Notes under the pieces: generated by a model | What the model was told of the DNA's origin: nothing | The model's input: the letters and a program-made list of their open reading frames with translations, nothing else | The model's database searches: none | Shown here: positions 6,331 through 13,933 of the stretch, one piece after another | Layout: each line of letters starts with the position of its first letter | How positions within the stretch are numbered: the stretch's first letter is position 1 | Program-made: the position numbers and the translations under genes | Source of the DNA: JBDUDR01 sp040002845 | GTDB lineage: Bacteria > Actinomycetota > Actinomycetes > Propionibacteriales > Nocardioidaceae | Direction of reading: 5' to 3' | Length of the DNA stretch: 14,370 nt | Assembly: GCA_040002845.1 (NCBI GenBank) | Contig: JBDUDR010000066.1 | Span: 1-14,370 of the forward strand

Positions 6331-8034
6331 ATGTCCAGCATCACAGGCACCGCCGCCCATGAACTCGCACCGACACGTTCCCGGTCCCTCCGGGCCAAGC
6401 GGGGCGAAGGCCAGTGGGGGCTCGGGTACCGAGAACCTCTGAACGCCAACGAGCAGGCCAAGAAGGACGACGACCCGCTCAACGTCCGAGCCCGGATCGA
6501 GAACATATACGCGCGCGCCGGTTTCGACTCGATCGATCCGTCGGACCTTCGCAACCGATTCCGCTGGTGGGGTCTCTACACCCAGCGCAAGCCGGGCATC
6601 GACGGCGGGAAGACCGGCGCCCTGGAGCCGCACGAGCTGGACGATCGGTACTTCATGCTGAGGATCCGCATCGACGGTGGCCAGCTCAGCACGGAGCAGC
6701 TCCGCACGATCGCCGACGTGTCGACCACGTACGCGCGGGACTCGGCAGACATCACCGACCGGCAGAACGTTCAGCTGCACTGGGTGAGCATCGAGGACGT
6801 CCCGGCCGTCTGGCGGCGCCTCGAGGCGGTCGGCCTCTCAACGCAGGAGGCGTGTGGCGATGCCCCACGGGTGATCATCGCGAGCCCGGTCGCGGGCATC
6901 GCGGCCGACGAGATCATCGACCCGACCCCGGCGGTCACCGAGATCAACGAGAGATTCATCGGAGACCCGGCGTTCTCGAACCTGCCGCGCAAGTTCAAGA
7001 CCGCTATCACCGGGCATCCCAGTCAAGATGTCGCGCCAGAGATCAACGACATCTCGTTCGTCGGGGTGGTGCATCCCGATCACGGTCCAGGGTTCGACCT
7101 GTGGGTCGGCGGCGGGCTTTCCACCAACCCGATGCTCGCTCAGCGCTTGGGGGTGTGGGTCAGGCTCGAAGAAGTGGCCGATGTCTGGGCGGGCGTGATC
7201 GGCCTGTTCCGGGACTACGGCTACCGGCGGCTGCGGTCACGGGCTCGCCTGAAGTTCCTGGTAGCCGACTGGGGAGCGGAGAAGTTCCTGCGGGTCCTGG
7301 AGGAGGAGTACCTCCACCGCCGGTTGCCTACTGGGCCGGCGCCCGCGCGCCCGGCTTCACTCGGCGATCACGTCGGCGTGCACCGCCAGCGCGACGGGCG
7401 ATGCTTCGTCGGCGTCACTCCTACCGTCGGCAGGGTCAGCGGAGCACAGCTGTCGAAGCTGGCGGACATTGTGGGGTCGCACGGCTCCGCGCGAGTGCGT
7501 ACGACCCCATACCAGAAGCTGCTCATTCTCGACGTCGAGCCGGGGCTGGTCCCCTCTCTCATCGAGTCCGTCGAGGGCATCGGGTTGTCGGCGCGACCTT
7601 CGCAATGGCGGCACAGCACGATGGCCTGCACCGGCATCGAGTTCTGCAAGCTGGCCATCGTCGAGACCAAGGACCGGGCGCGTGATCTGGTCGACGAGCT
7701 GGAACGCCGCATCCCCGACCTCGACACGCCCGTCACGATCAACGTCAATGGCTGCCCGAACTCGTGCGCTCGGATCCAGGTCGCCGACATCGGGCTCAAG
7801 GGCCAGCTGGTCGTCGACGACAGCGGCCGTCAGGTCCCCGGTTTCCAGGTGCACCTCGGCGGTCGGCTCGGGCTCGAGGCCGGCTTCGGCCGCAAACTGC
7901 GGGCTCACAAGGTGACCTCGGCGGGACTGACCGATTACATCGAGCGAGTCGTACGCGCATTCCTCCGGCAGCGCGCCGAGGGAGAGGCCTTCGCCAGCTG
8001 GGCCGCCAGGGCCGACGAGGGGGTCCTGCGATGA
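6331..8034 (+). CDS. sirA: Ferredoxin-dependent sulfite reductase
   Basis: SirA catalyses the six-electron reduction of sulfite to sulfide in the cytoplasm, using siroheme coupled to an Fe4S4 cluster. The 567-aa product aligns along its length with mycobacterial SirA (formerly NirA): EGQWGLGYREPLNANEQ near the start, RFRWWGLYTQR (76-86), ITDRQNVQLHW (141-151), DLWVGGGLSTNPMLAQR (256-272). The cluster and siroheme Cys are in ACTGIEFCK (C433, C439) and NGCPNSCAR (C475, C479). Tyr83 and Cys175 match the Tyr-Cys pair cross-linked in the M. tuberculosis enzyme. I chose ATG 6331 because GGAGGA lies 10 nt upstream; an open frame from 6268 runs through the attenuator hairpins and is rejected. The stop overlaps the next start (ATGA). 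Expression is probably controlled by the leader peptide and RBS hairpin upstream. Confidence 0.96.
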   Translation: MSSITGTAAHELAPTRSRSLRAKRGEGQWGLGYREPLNANEQAKKDDDPLNVRARIENIYARAGFDSIDPSDLRNRFRWWGLYTQRKPGIDGGKTGALEPHELDDRYFMLRIRIDGGQLSTEQLRTIADVSTTYARDSADITDRQNVQLHWVSIEDVPAVWRRLEAVGLSTQEACGDAPRVIIASPVAGIAADEIIDPTPAVTEINERFIGDPAFSNLPRKFKTAITGHPSQDVAPEINDISFVGVVHPDHGPGFDLWVGGGLSTNPMLAQRLGVWVRLEEVADVWAGVIGLFRDYGYRRLRSRARLKFLVADWGAEKFLRVLEEEYLHRRLPTGPAPARPASLGDHVGVHRQRDGRCFVGVTPTVGRVSGAQLSKLADIVGSHGSARVRTTPYQKLLILDVEPGLVPSLIESVEGIGLSARPSQWRHSTMACTGIEFCKLAIVETKDRARDLVDELERRIPDLDTPVTINVNGCPNSCARIQVADIGLKGQLVVDDSGRQVPGFQVHLGGRLGLEAGFGRKLRAHKVTSAGLTDYIERVVRAFLRQRAEGEAFASWAARADEGVLR

Positions 8035-8204
8035 CCGAGCGAGCCGTGCCGTTCCACTGCCCCTACTGCGGGGAGCAGGACCTGCGGCCGTACCAGGCGT
8101 CTCACGGCTCGTGGGAGTGCCGATCGTGCCTTCGGGCCTTCTCGTTGAAGATGCTCGGTCTGCTGGCTGCGACGGAGCAGCCCATCCAAGGAGCGGACTC
8201 ATGA
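8031..8204 (+). CDS. Small zinc-ribbon protein of the sulfite operon
   Basis: This is a 57-aa protein with two Cys pairs, CPYCG (C10, C13) and CRSC (C30, C33), separated by DLRPYQASHGSWE: a compact zinc ribbon or possibly a small Fe-S/redox site. There is no signal peptide or membrane segment. Its start overlaps the sirA stop by 4 bp (ATGA 8031-8034) and its stop overlaps the cysH start by 4 bp (ATGA 8201-8204), so all three are probably translationally coupled. Similar small proteins accompany sirA/cysH in other actinobacteria and are sometimes labelled insertion-element protein because of the zinc-finger likeness. There is no transposase context here. The function is unknown; a partner or assembly role for SirA or CysH is a guess from position only. 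Confidence 0.85.
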   Translation: MTERAVPFHCPYCGEQDLRPYQASHGSWECRSCLRAFSLKMLGLLAATEQPIQGADS

Positions 8205-8938
8205 CCACGGCGCCGGTTGCGGCGACCGGGCAGGGCGCAAACGCTGGACCTCGTACGGCGGCCGAGCTCCGTGAGCTGGCGAAGGTGGCCGGGCCCGAGC
8301 TCGAGCTTGCTCCCGCTCGGATCATCATCGAGTGGGCGGCGGAGACGTTCGGCGAGCGGTTCTGCATCACCTCGTCGATGAGCGATGGCGTCCTCGCGCA
8401 TCTCGCGGCCAGCATCACGCCTGGCATCGACGTGGTCTTTCTCGACACGGGATACCACTTCGCCGAGACGATCGGGACAGCCGACGCGATCTCGGCGACG
8501 ATCCCGATCAACTTGGTGACCGTACGCCCGGAGCTGTCTGTCGCCGAGCAGGACGAGACGCACGGCAAGGACCTGTGGGCGACCGACCCGGACCGGTGCT
8601 GCGCGCTGCGCAAGGTGGCCCCCCTCAAGCGGTCATTGCAGGGCTACGACGCCTGGGCGACCGGCCTGCGACGGGACGAGACCCGCAACCGGGTGATCGC
8701 GCCCGTCGTCGGCTGGGACGACCAGAAGCAGAAGGTCAAGGTGTCACCGCTTGCGCGTTGGACGCCGGACGATGTCGACGCGTACGTCGCCGAGAACGAC
8801 ATCTTGGTCAATCCGCTGCTCTACGACGGCTATCCGTCGATCGGCTGCTGGCCCTGCACGCGACGCGTCCTGCCTGGCGATGATCCACGCAGTGGACGCT
8901 GGGCAGGGCTGGCCAAGACCGAGTGCGGAATCCACTGA
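8201..8938 (+). CDS. cysH: Phosphoadenylyl/adenylyl-sulfate reductase (CysH)
   Basis: CysH is a thioredoxin-dependent cytoplasmic enzyme that reduces activated sulfate to sulfite, the step before SirA. The 245-aa product has the nucleotide-binding segment CITSSMSDGVLAHLA (55-69), FLDTGYHF (80-87), GLRRDETRNR (155-164) and the C-terminal catalytic motif KTECGIH with C242. It keeps both iron-sulfur Cys pairs, CC at 133-134 and CWPC at 216-219. These mark the Fe4S4 class, which in bacteria prefers adenylyl sulfate (APS) over PAPS. ATG 8201 has AAGGAG (8188-8193) 7 nt upstream and overlaps the preceding stop. ATP sulfurylase genes (cysD/cysN) are not in the window. Substrate preference is inferred from the Cys pairs. 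Confidence 0.94.
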   Translation: MTTAPVAATGQGANAGPRTAAELRELAKVAGPELELAPARIIIEWAAETFGERFCITSSMSDGVLAHLAASITPGIDVVFLDTGYHFAETIGTADAISATIPINLVTVRPELSVAEQDETHGKDLWATDPDRCCALRKVAPLKRSLQGYDAWATGLRRDETRNRVIAPVVGWDDQKQKVKVSPLARWTPDDVDAYVAENDILVNPLLYDGYPSIGCWPCTRRVLPGDDPRSGRWAGLAKTECGIH

Positions 8939-8986
8939 AGCCCATCAATCCCCGTCATCTGAAACTCCCGAGAGGAGGCCGACCTC

Positions 8987-9736
8987 ATGACCGCTCCCGC
9001 CCTGGTGGCTTTGGCCCACGGCAGCCGCGACCCCCGATCTGCTGCAACGGTGCGCGAGATGCGCGCGCAGGTGCGCGCGCTGCGTCCAGACCTGCGGGTC
9101 GAGGTCGCCTTCCTGGACCACTGCGCACCGAGCCCGGCGAAGGTGTTCGAACGGCTCGTCCGAGCCGGCTTCGAGGAGGCGGTGGTCGTTCCGCTGCTGC
9201 TGACCGACGCCTACCACGCACGTGTTGACGTCCCCACGGCTGTGGAGGCTGCCAGCCGGCAGCACCCGGGTCTGCACGTGCGCGCAACACCCGTATTGGG
9301 GTTCGACCAGGCGATGCTGGAGCTGCTGGACGTACGCCTGCGGACCGCGCTCCGCGCCGCCCGCGCGCGAGAGCTCGACGGGTTGGTGCTGGCGGCCGCC
9401 GGTTCCTCCGACTCGCTGGCCAACCTGGCGGTTGCGCGGATCGCGCGGCGGTGGGGGTTGCGGCACCGGTTGCCGACCCTGGTGGCGTTCGCGTCGACGG
9501 CTCCCCCGGCTACCGGTGAGGCAGTACGCGCGTTCCGGACCGACGGTCGTCGGCACATCGCAGTCGGGTCGTACTTCCTGGCCCCTGGTCGGCTCCTGGA
9601 CCGGGCAGGTGAGCTCGCCTTGGAAGCGGGCGCTCTCGCGGTGGCTGAACCCCTGGGCGCCGACCCGAGGATCGCCCGTCTGATCATCAGCCGTTACCTG
9701 GTCGGGGCCGTCGAGATGGTCCCCCTCCCCGCCTAA
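8987..9736 (+). CDS. sirB: Sirohydrochlorin ferrochelatase (SirB/CbiX family)
   Basis: This CbiX/SirB-family chelatase has 249 aa and would insert Fe2+ into sirohydrochlorin to make siroheme, the SirA cofactor. The N-terminal half has the metal-binding histidines in LAHGSRDPRS (H11) and DAYHARVDVP (H77). The second half (GSSDSLANL, VGSYFLAPGRLLDRAG) looks like the repeated chelatase domain without the histidines, as in two-domain long forms. ATG 8987 has AGGAGG (8973-8978) 8 nt upstream. It follows cysH by 48 bp in the same direction and is probably the last gene of the sir operon, which favours iron over cobalt as the metal. A related CbiX cobalt chelatase cannot be excluded from sequence alone. 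Confidence 0.9.
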   Translation: MTAPALVALAHGSRDPRSAATVREMRAQVRALRPDLRVEVAFLDHCAPSPAKVFERLVRAGFEEAVVVPLLLTDAYHARVDVPTAVEAASRQHPGLHVRATPVLGFDQAMLELLDVRLRTALRAARARELDGLVLAAAGSSDSLANLAVARIARRWGLRHRLPTLVAFASTAPPATGEAVRAFRTDGRRHIAVGSYFLAPGRLLDRAGELALEAGALAVAEPLGADPRIARLIISRYLVGAVEMVPLPA

Positions 9737-9747
9737 CACTTCCTCGC

Positions 9748-9786
9748 GATCCGACACTTATTCCGCGGGATCCGACACTTATTCCG
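9748..9786. repeat. Tandem 18-bp repeat pair, locus 1
   Basis: GATCCGACACTTATTCCG occurs at 9748-9765 and 9769-9786, a 21-bp period, preceded by a decayed part-copy (ACACTTCCTCGCGATCC, about 9737-9752). It fills the 42-bp gap between convergent sirB and the ppk2 remnant and runs 8 bp into ppk2. There its reverse complement supplies the stop TAA (9781-9779). Locus 2 at 13020-13058 has the same arrangement. It forms no hairpin of note, so it is not an ordinary terminator. Confidence 0.85.
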
Positions 9787-10502
9787 AGGCGATCAAGTCG
9801 CCGCGAGGCGCGACTTCGGTGTTACAGCGCTCCAGGGCGATCTCGTACGCGCTCTGGTAGTCATTCCACCGTGCGCGCTCGTCGATGTCACCGGGGTTGA
9901 ACTTCCAGTGCTTCGTCGGATCGTCGAGCCGCGCCATCAACCGGTCGCGCTGCTCACTCGCCGAGATATGCAGAAAGCACTTCGCGACGGACGTACCATC
10001 ATTCACTAAATCAGCCTCAAAGTGATTTATCGACTCATAACGGTTGGCGATCGTCGAAGGCGCGGCGAGTCTGCGTACTCGCGCGATCAGCACGTCCTCG
10101 TGGTGGGAGCGATCGAAGATGCCGATCATGCCGGGACCGGGGACCTGCTGGCGGATTCGCCACAGGAATCCGCGCGCCCTTTCGGCCGCGGTCGGCGCCT
10201 TGAACGACGCGATCTGCGCACCCTGCGGATCAAGCAACCCGGCGCAGTACCGGACCACCCCACCCTTGCCCGATGTATCCATGCCCTGCAGCACGATCAG
10301 CACGCTGCGCACCCCGCCGCCGCGGCCTTCTGCGTACAGCCGCTCCTGCAGGTCTGAGATCTGTTCACCAAGCTCAGCCAGGGCCCGCTTGCCTGCTGCC
10401 TTGTCGCCGCTGAACCCCGGCGTCGCTCGGGGGTCGGTGACTCCGCAGCAGAACCGGACCCGGCGCGATTCGCAACAGGTCGGTCACCGATGCCTTGGTC
10501 AT
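9779..10502 (-). pseudogene. ppk2: Polyphosphate kinase 2 (PPK2), frameshifted and truncated
   Basis: PPK2 enzymes move phosphate between polyphosphate and nucleotides. The main open frame (10312-9779, GTG) has Walker A GMDTSGKGG (10-18), DRSHHED (67-73; normally DRSHYED) and ARLDDPTKHWKFNPGDIDER (127-146). The N-terminus lies in another frame: ATG 10502 encodes MTKASVTDLLRIAPGPVLLR, then after one extra base near 10442 the correct frame resumes as VTDPRATPGFSGDKAAGKRA and reads into the kinase core. The C-terminus stops after EVAP, where intact members continue WYVVPADRKWYRNW and on for roughly 50 residues. The final residues and stop come from the repeat element. Rare codons (ATA, TTA) and an AT-rich patch near 9990-10035 fit relaxed selection. 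Two independent lesions make a functional product unlikely. Confidence 0.85.
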
Positions 10503-10557
10503 CGCCGCAGTATGGCCGAGACGGACGCCCACCCGCACAGGTGGCAGGATCAGCCGG

Positions 10558-11304
10558 ATGCAGATCGAGTGCGCGCGAACCCTCGACGAACTGACCGACG
10601 AGCACATCGCGCAGCTATACGCTTACCCGTGCGAGGGCATCTGGGTGCGCGTGAACTTCGTCTCGACAGTCGACGGGGCCGCGCACGGGGCCGACTCCCG
10701 CGCCGCCTCGATCTCGAGCGGAGCCGACCAGCGGCTTTTCGCGCTCCTGCGCGGCCTGTGTGACCTCGTACTCGTGGGTGCGGGCACCGCTCGAGCAGAG
10801 AAGTACCGCCCGGTCGAACCCGACGAGGTGAGCTCCGAACTGCGCCAGCGGCTCGGGCTGGCGCCAACCCCCACGATCGCCGTGGTGTCGAGGTCGCTGG
10901 ACGTCCCCGAGGAACTGCTCGGCGACGGGATGGCCCCGACGCTCGTGGTGACCTGCGGTGGAGCGCCCCGCTCCCGGGTGGCGGGTTTGATCGAGGATGA
11001 CCGGATCGTGACGGCCGGGGACGCCAAGGTGGATCTGGGTTCGGCGATCCAGGCCCTGAGTCGTCGCGGCTTCCGACGGATCTTGTGCGAGGGGGGCCCC
11101 ACCCTATTTGCCGATCTGGTGCGCGCGGACCGACTCGATGAGCTGTGTCTCACCCTGTCACCGAGGCTGCTTGCGGGGGACGCGTGCCGGATCACCCGCG
11201 GCCCGCTGATCACGTCCGATGTACGACTCCGCCTCGCTCATGTCATCGGAGCGGGCGACGATCTGTTCCTGCGGTACTCCCGACGACCCCCCAAGGAGTC
11301 ATGA
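10558..11304 (+). CDS. RibD C-terminal-type (pyrimidine) reductase
   Basis: This 248-aa single-domain protein has the dihydrofolate-reductase-like fold found in the C-terminal half of RibD. Family marks are VRVNFVSTVDG (30-40), LVGAGTARAEKY (72-83), RRILCEGGPTLFADLV (173-188) and DELCLTLSPRLLAG (194-207), the NADPH-binding and substrate regions. There is no deaminase domain, so it is a stand-alone reductase rather than full RibD. Actinobacteria often carry several such paralogues of unknown substrate. ATG 10558 has AGGA 8 nt upstream. The ligC start lies at its stop, so the two are probably co-transcribed. It diverges from the ppk2 remnant, with 55 bp between starts. Family confidence is good; a riboflavin role is not shown, since no other rib genes are nearby. 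Confidence 0.82.
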   Translation: MQIECARTLDELTDEHIAQLYAYPCEGIWVRVNFVSTVDGAAHGADSRAASISSGADQRLFALLRGLCDLVLVGAGTARAEKYRPVEPDEVSSELRQRLGLAPTPTIAVVSRSLDVPEELLGDGMAPTLVVTCGGAPRSRVAGLIEDDRIVTAGDAKVDLGSAIQALSRRGFRRILCEGGPTLFADLVRADRLDELCLTLSPRLLAGDACRITRGPLITSDVRLRLAHVIGAGDDLFLRYSRRPPKES

Positions 11305-11306
11305 GC

Positions 11307-12398
11307 ATGGATCTGCCAGTGAACCCGCCGTTGTCGCCGATGTTGGCCAAGTCGGTCAAAGGGATCCCGGCCAGCGACCGATTCGACGGCGGGCTGTCAT
11401 ACGAACCGAAATGGGACGGCTTCCGCTGCATCGTGTTCCGTGACGGCGACGAGGTCGCGCTCGGTAGCCGCAACGAGCGGCCGCTGACCCGCTACTTCCC
11501 GGAGGTGGCAGCAGCCGCGAAGGAGTCGCTTCCGGCCCGATGCGTGGTGGACGGAGAGATCTTCGTCGCGACCGGCGAGAGCCTGGACTTCGAGCGCCTG
11601 CAGGAGCGGATCCATCCCGCGAAATCAAGGGTGGACAAGCTGAGCGTCGAGACGCCAGCCTCGTTCGTTGCGTTCGACCTGCTCGCGATCGACGACAGGT
11701 CGCTGCTCGACGAGCCATTCGGCACCCGTCGCCAGGAGCTGGCGCGAGCGCTGGCGAACGCGCAACCACCCATCCATCTGACCCCGGCCACCCGCGATGA
11801 GTCCACCGCGAAGCGATGGTTCGCCTCCTTCGAGGGTGCCGGGCTCGACGGGATCGTCGCCAAGGTCGTCGGGAGCACGTACCAGCCGGCCGTCCGCGGG
11901 ATGTTCAAGATCAAGCACGAGCGCACCGCGGACGTCGTGGTCGCGGGGTACCGCGAGCACAAGGCCTCCACCCCCGAAGAGCCGCTGCTGGGTTCGCTGC
12001 TGCTGGGGCTCTTCGACGACGACGGTCAGCTGCAGCACGTAGGCGTCAGCGCTGCCTTCCCCGCGGCTCGGCGCGCTGAGCTGGTCAACGAGCTCGCACC
12101 CCTGGTGATCCCCGGCGAGCAGCACCCCTGGGCCGGGTGGGCGACGGCTGAGACTCACACAGGCCGGATGCCAGGCGCCGTGTCGCGCTGGAATGCCGGC
12201 AAGGATCTGTCGTGGACCCCGCTAGAACCGGTCCTTGTCGCGGAGGTCGCGTACGACCACATGGAGGGGACGCGCTTCCGGCACACCACCCAGTTCAAGC
12301 GCTGGCGACCCGACCGTGAGCCGGAGTCATGCACGTACGAGCAGCTCGAGGAACCGATCTCATACGACCTGAACGCAGTGCTGACGGGCTCGGCGTAG
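11307..12398 (+). CDS. ligC: ATP-dependent DNA ligase, LigC type
   Basis: This is an ATP-dependent DNA ligase of the short LigC class found in mycobacteria and relatives, used in DNA repair rather than replication. The 363-aa product has motif I YEPKWDGFR with the adenylated Lys35, SRNERP (54-59), VDGEIFVA (81-88), FVAFDLLA (120-127), motif IV GLDGIVAK (179-186), motif V MFKIKH (199-204; K201, K203) and the OB-fold end RFRHTTQFKRWRPDR (323-337). Its similarity to M. tuberculosis LigC runs to the C-terminal EEPISYDLNAVLTG. AAGGAG at 11293-11298 is 8 nt before ATG 11307 but only 2 nt before the in-frame ATG 11301, which overlaps the previous stop. I therefore prefer 11307. No ku gene is adjacent. 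Confidence 0.93.
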   Translation: MDLPVNPPLSPMLAKSVKGIPASDRFDGGLSYEPKWDGFRCIVFRDGDEVALGSRNERPLTRYFPEVAAAAKESLPARCVVDGEIFVATGESLDFERLQERIHPAKSRVDKLSVETPASFVAFDLLAIDDRSLLDEPFGTRRQELARALANAQPPIHLTPATRDESTAKRWFASFEGAGLDGIVAKVVGSTYQPAVRGMFKIKHERTADVVVAGYREHKASTPEEPLLGSLLLGLFDDDGQLQHVGVSAAFPAARRAELVNELAPLVIPGEQHPWAGWATAETHTGRMPGAVSRWNAGKDLSWTPLEPVLVAEVAYDHMEGTRFRHTTQFKRWRPDREPESCTYEQLEEPISYDLNAVLTGSA

Positions 12399-12410
12399 GC
12401 TGCCGTCCCA

Positions 12411-12428
12411 GGCTGGCCGACGCCAGCT
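12411..12428 (+). terminator. Short hairpin after ligC
   Basis: GCTGGC (12412-12417) pairs with GCCAGC (12422-12427) around CGAC, plus one G-T pair outside. No T-tract follows, so termination is uncertain. It lies in the 61-bp gap before the Usp-like gene. Confidence 0.25.
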
Positions 12429-12459
12429 GACAGGGTACGAATCCGTTGAGGAGCCGCCG

Positions 12460-12990
12460 ATGTACGACGTCGTGTTGCTGATCGAGCAGGCGCTGTCCGC
12501 GCTCGATGCTGAGCAGATCACCGGACTGCACAGTGGTATCGAGGAGCCGGTGTCCTATCACGTGCTCCTGCCGGTGGAAGATGCGTCAGGTCGGGTCGAG
12601 GCGACGCTGGGAACCCTGGCCGCCGGTGAGGTGCTCGCGTCTTCCGCGTTGGTCGGCAACGAGACGGATCTCGCGGATCTGCAGAAGGAGATCGTTGACA
12701 CCAGTCGCGAGTCGCTGGCCACCAGCCTCGAGGCGCTGAAGAACCAAGGGGTCGAAGCCGCCGGCGAAGTGACGACAAAGGACCCGGTGGAGGCGCTGAT
12801 CGCAGCGGTTCAGGCGTTCGATGCTCGTGAGACGATCATCTTGACCAGGCCGCATCTGGTTGCCGAGTTCTTTCACTTCGACTGGACCTCCCGCGCGCGG
12901 CGCAAGCTGGGCGTACCCGTCCTGCACCTCCTCGAGCACGAGGGCTTCGCCGAACAGGCCGGCGGTGGAGAGGGCGTCAGCGGCCTCTGA
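12460..12990 (+). CDS. UspA-like small protein of unknown function
   Basis: This 176-aa soluble protein starts with a beta-strand-like MYDVVLLIEQAL and has an alternating strand/helix pattern suggesting a universal-stress-protein-like Rossmann fold. Its best conserved-looking part is residues 108-160: DPVEALIAAVQAFDARETIILTR followed by LVAEFFHFDWTSRARRKLGVPVLHLLEH. Similar actinobacterial proteins are sometimes labelled indole-3-glycerol phosphate synthase, which this sequence does not support. The C-terminal tail (165-176) is Gly-rich and probably disordered. ATG 12460 has GAGGAG (12448-12453) with 6-nt spacing. It follows ligC by 61 bp in the same direction. I recognise the family shape but cannot give a function, and a nucleotide-binding role is only inferred. 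Confidence 0.72.
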   Translation: MYDVVLLIEQALSALDAEQITGLHSGIEEPVSYHVLLPVEDASGRVEATLGTLAAGEVLASSALVGNETDLADLQKEIVDTSRESLATSLEALKNQGVEAAGEVTTKDPVEALIAAVQAFDARETIILTRPHLVAEFFHFDWTSRARRKLGVPVLHLLEHEGFAEQAGGGEGVSGL

Positions 12991-13019
12991 CGCGACCGAT
13001 CCTCCAGCGCCCTTCCCGC

Positions 13020-13058
13020 GATCCGACACTTATTCCGCACGATCCGACACTTATTTCC
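13020..13058. repeat. Tandem 18-bp repeat pair, locus 2
   Basis: GATCCGACACTTATTCCG at 13020-13037 is followed, 21 bp on, by GATCCGACACTTATT at 13041-13055, which then diverges to TCCCG. The preceding CTTCCCGCG also resembles the lead-in at locus 1. Orientation is the same as at 9748-9786. The pair again lies between convergent genes, the UspA-like gene (ends 12990) and the Asp-box remnant (ends 13086). Confidence 0.85.
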
Positions 13059-13085
13059 CGCCACCCACGTCGGCTCCGGAGCGGT

Positions 13086-13928
13086 TCATTGAGGTCGGGG
13101 AATGACTGTGTGCCAGGTTGTCCCGTCGTCTGTCGAGACGAACACGCGGTCGCCGCCGTTGGCACATATCACCTGGTCCCCGGCGGTCACATTCGTCGCG
13201 GTGAGTCGGCGTGTTTGGACAGGCTGAAAAGCCGTCCACTGTCGGTTGGCCTCCCACAGCCTTGCCCCGTTTGCGAGGAAGAGTCTCCCCTGGGTGGTGG
13301 TGGCGATGGTGTACGGCTCGAGGACCGTTGGCGGCAACACCGGCACGGTGGCCGACGGCGGGATGGCAACGTGGCGCCAGGTATTTCCTTCGTCGGAGGT
13401 GATGTCGAGCCCACCCAGAACATACCGCCGTCCCGGCTGGCCCGTGCCGAGTAGCACAGCGGTCCTGCCGGGTGTCACGGCCACGCCCAGGATCGGGAAC
13501 GATCCGACCGCGTGGGTAGACCAGGTTCGACCGAGGTTGCTGCTCCATTGCACGGCCGTACCGCCCGTCGCGCGGTCGCAAGTCCAATCCCAGACCCGGC
13601 CGTGGGCGTCCCAAACGGAGTCGAGCAAACAGTGGCTGCTGGCCGGAGCCAGCGGCGTGTAAAGGGTCGCGGTACCGGCGTCGATCATGCCAGCGGGAGC
13701 GGCGCCGTTGATGCTGGGCAGGTTCGTCAACCGGTCCCCCGGTTCGGCGGCGATCGGGTGTCGGACGACAGTGATCGCACGCCTTGACCCATCGGGTCCA
13801 ACGATGAAAACCGCTTCGGGGCTCACCCTGACGACGACAGACCCGTCATGCAGGGCATAGATGTTCAACTTGTCGGGAATCACCATCGCCCGCGACGTTC
13901 CCCACCCGTCCGATGTCCACGTGAGCAC
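13086..13928 (-). pseudogene. Asp-box (BNR/sialidase-like) repeat protein, N-terminus lost
   Basis: The 280-residue frame carries three Asp-box motifs of the S-x-D-x-G-x-T-W type: SSNLGRTW (129-136), TSDEGNTW (177-184) and STDDGTTW (265-272). A fourth, partial start lies at TSDGWGTS (5-12). Such beta-propeller proteins are usually exported or membrane-anchored. Here there is no signal peptide or membrane anchor: the frame opens at GTG 13928 straight into the first repeat, joined to sigma-factor region 4 sequence. In related actinobacteria a SigE-type sigma gene can be followed by an anchored protein with this kind of sensor domain. The simplest reading is that a deletion removed the sigma 3' end and this gene's 5' end. 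It could still be expressed as a cytosolic fragment. Ligand and role are unknown. Confidence 0.6.
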
Positions 13929-13933
13929 CTGTA

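Noticed and set aside
8031..8204. Insertion-sequence fragment
   Set aside because: The zinc ribbon resembles some insertion-element proteins, but there are no inverted repeats or transposase, and both ends overlap operon genes exactly.
9748..9786. CRISPR array
   Set aside because: The spacing between units is only 3 bp, there are just two units per site, and no cas genes are present.
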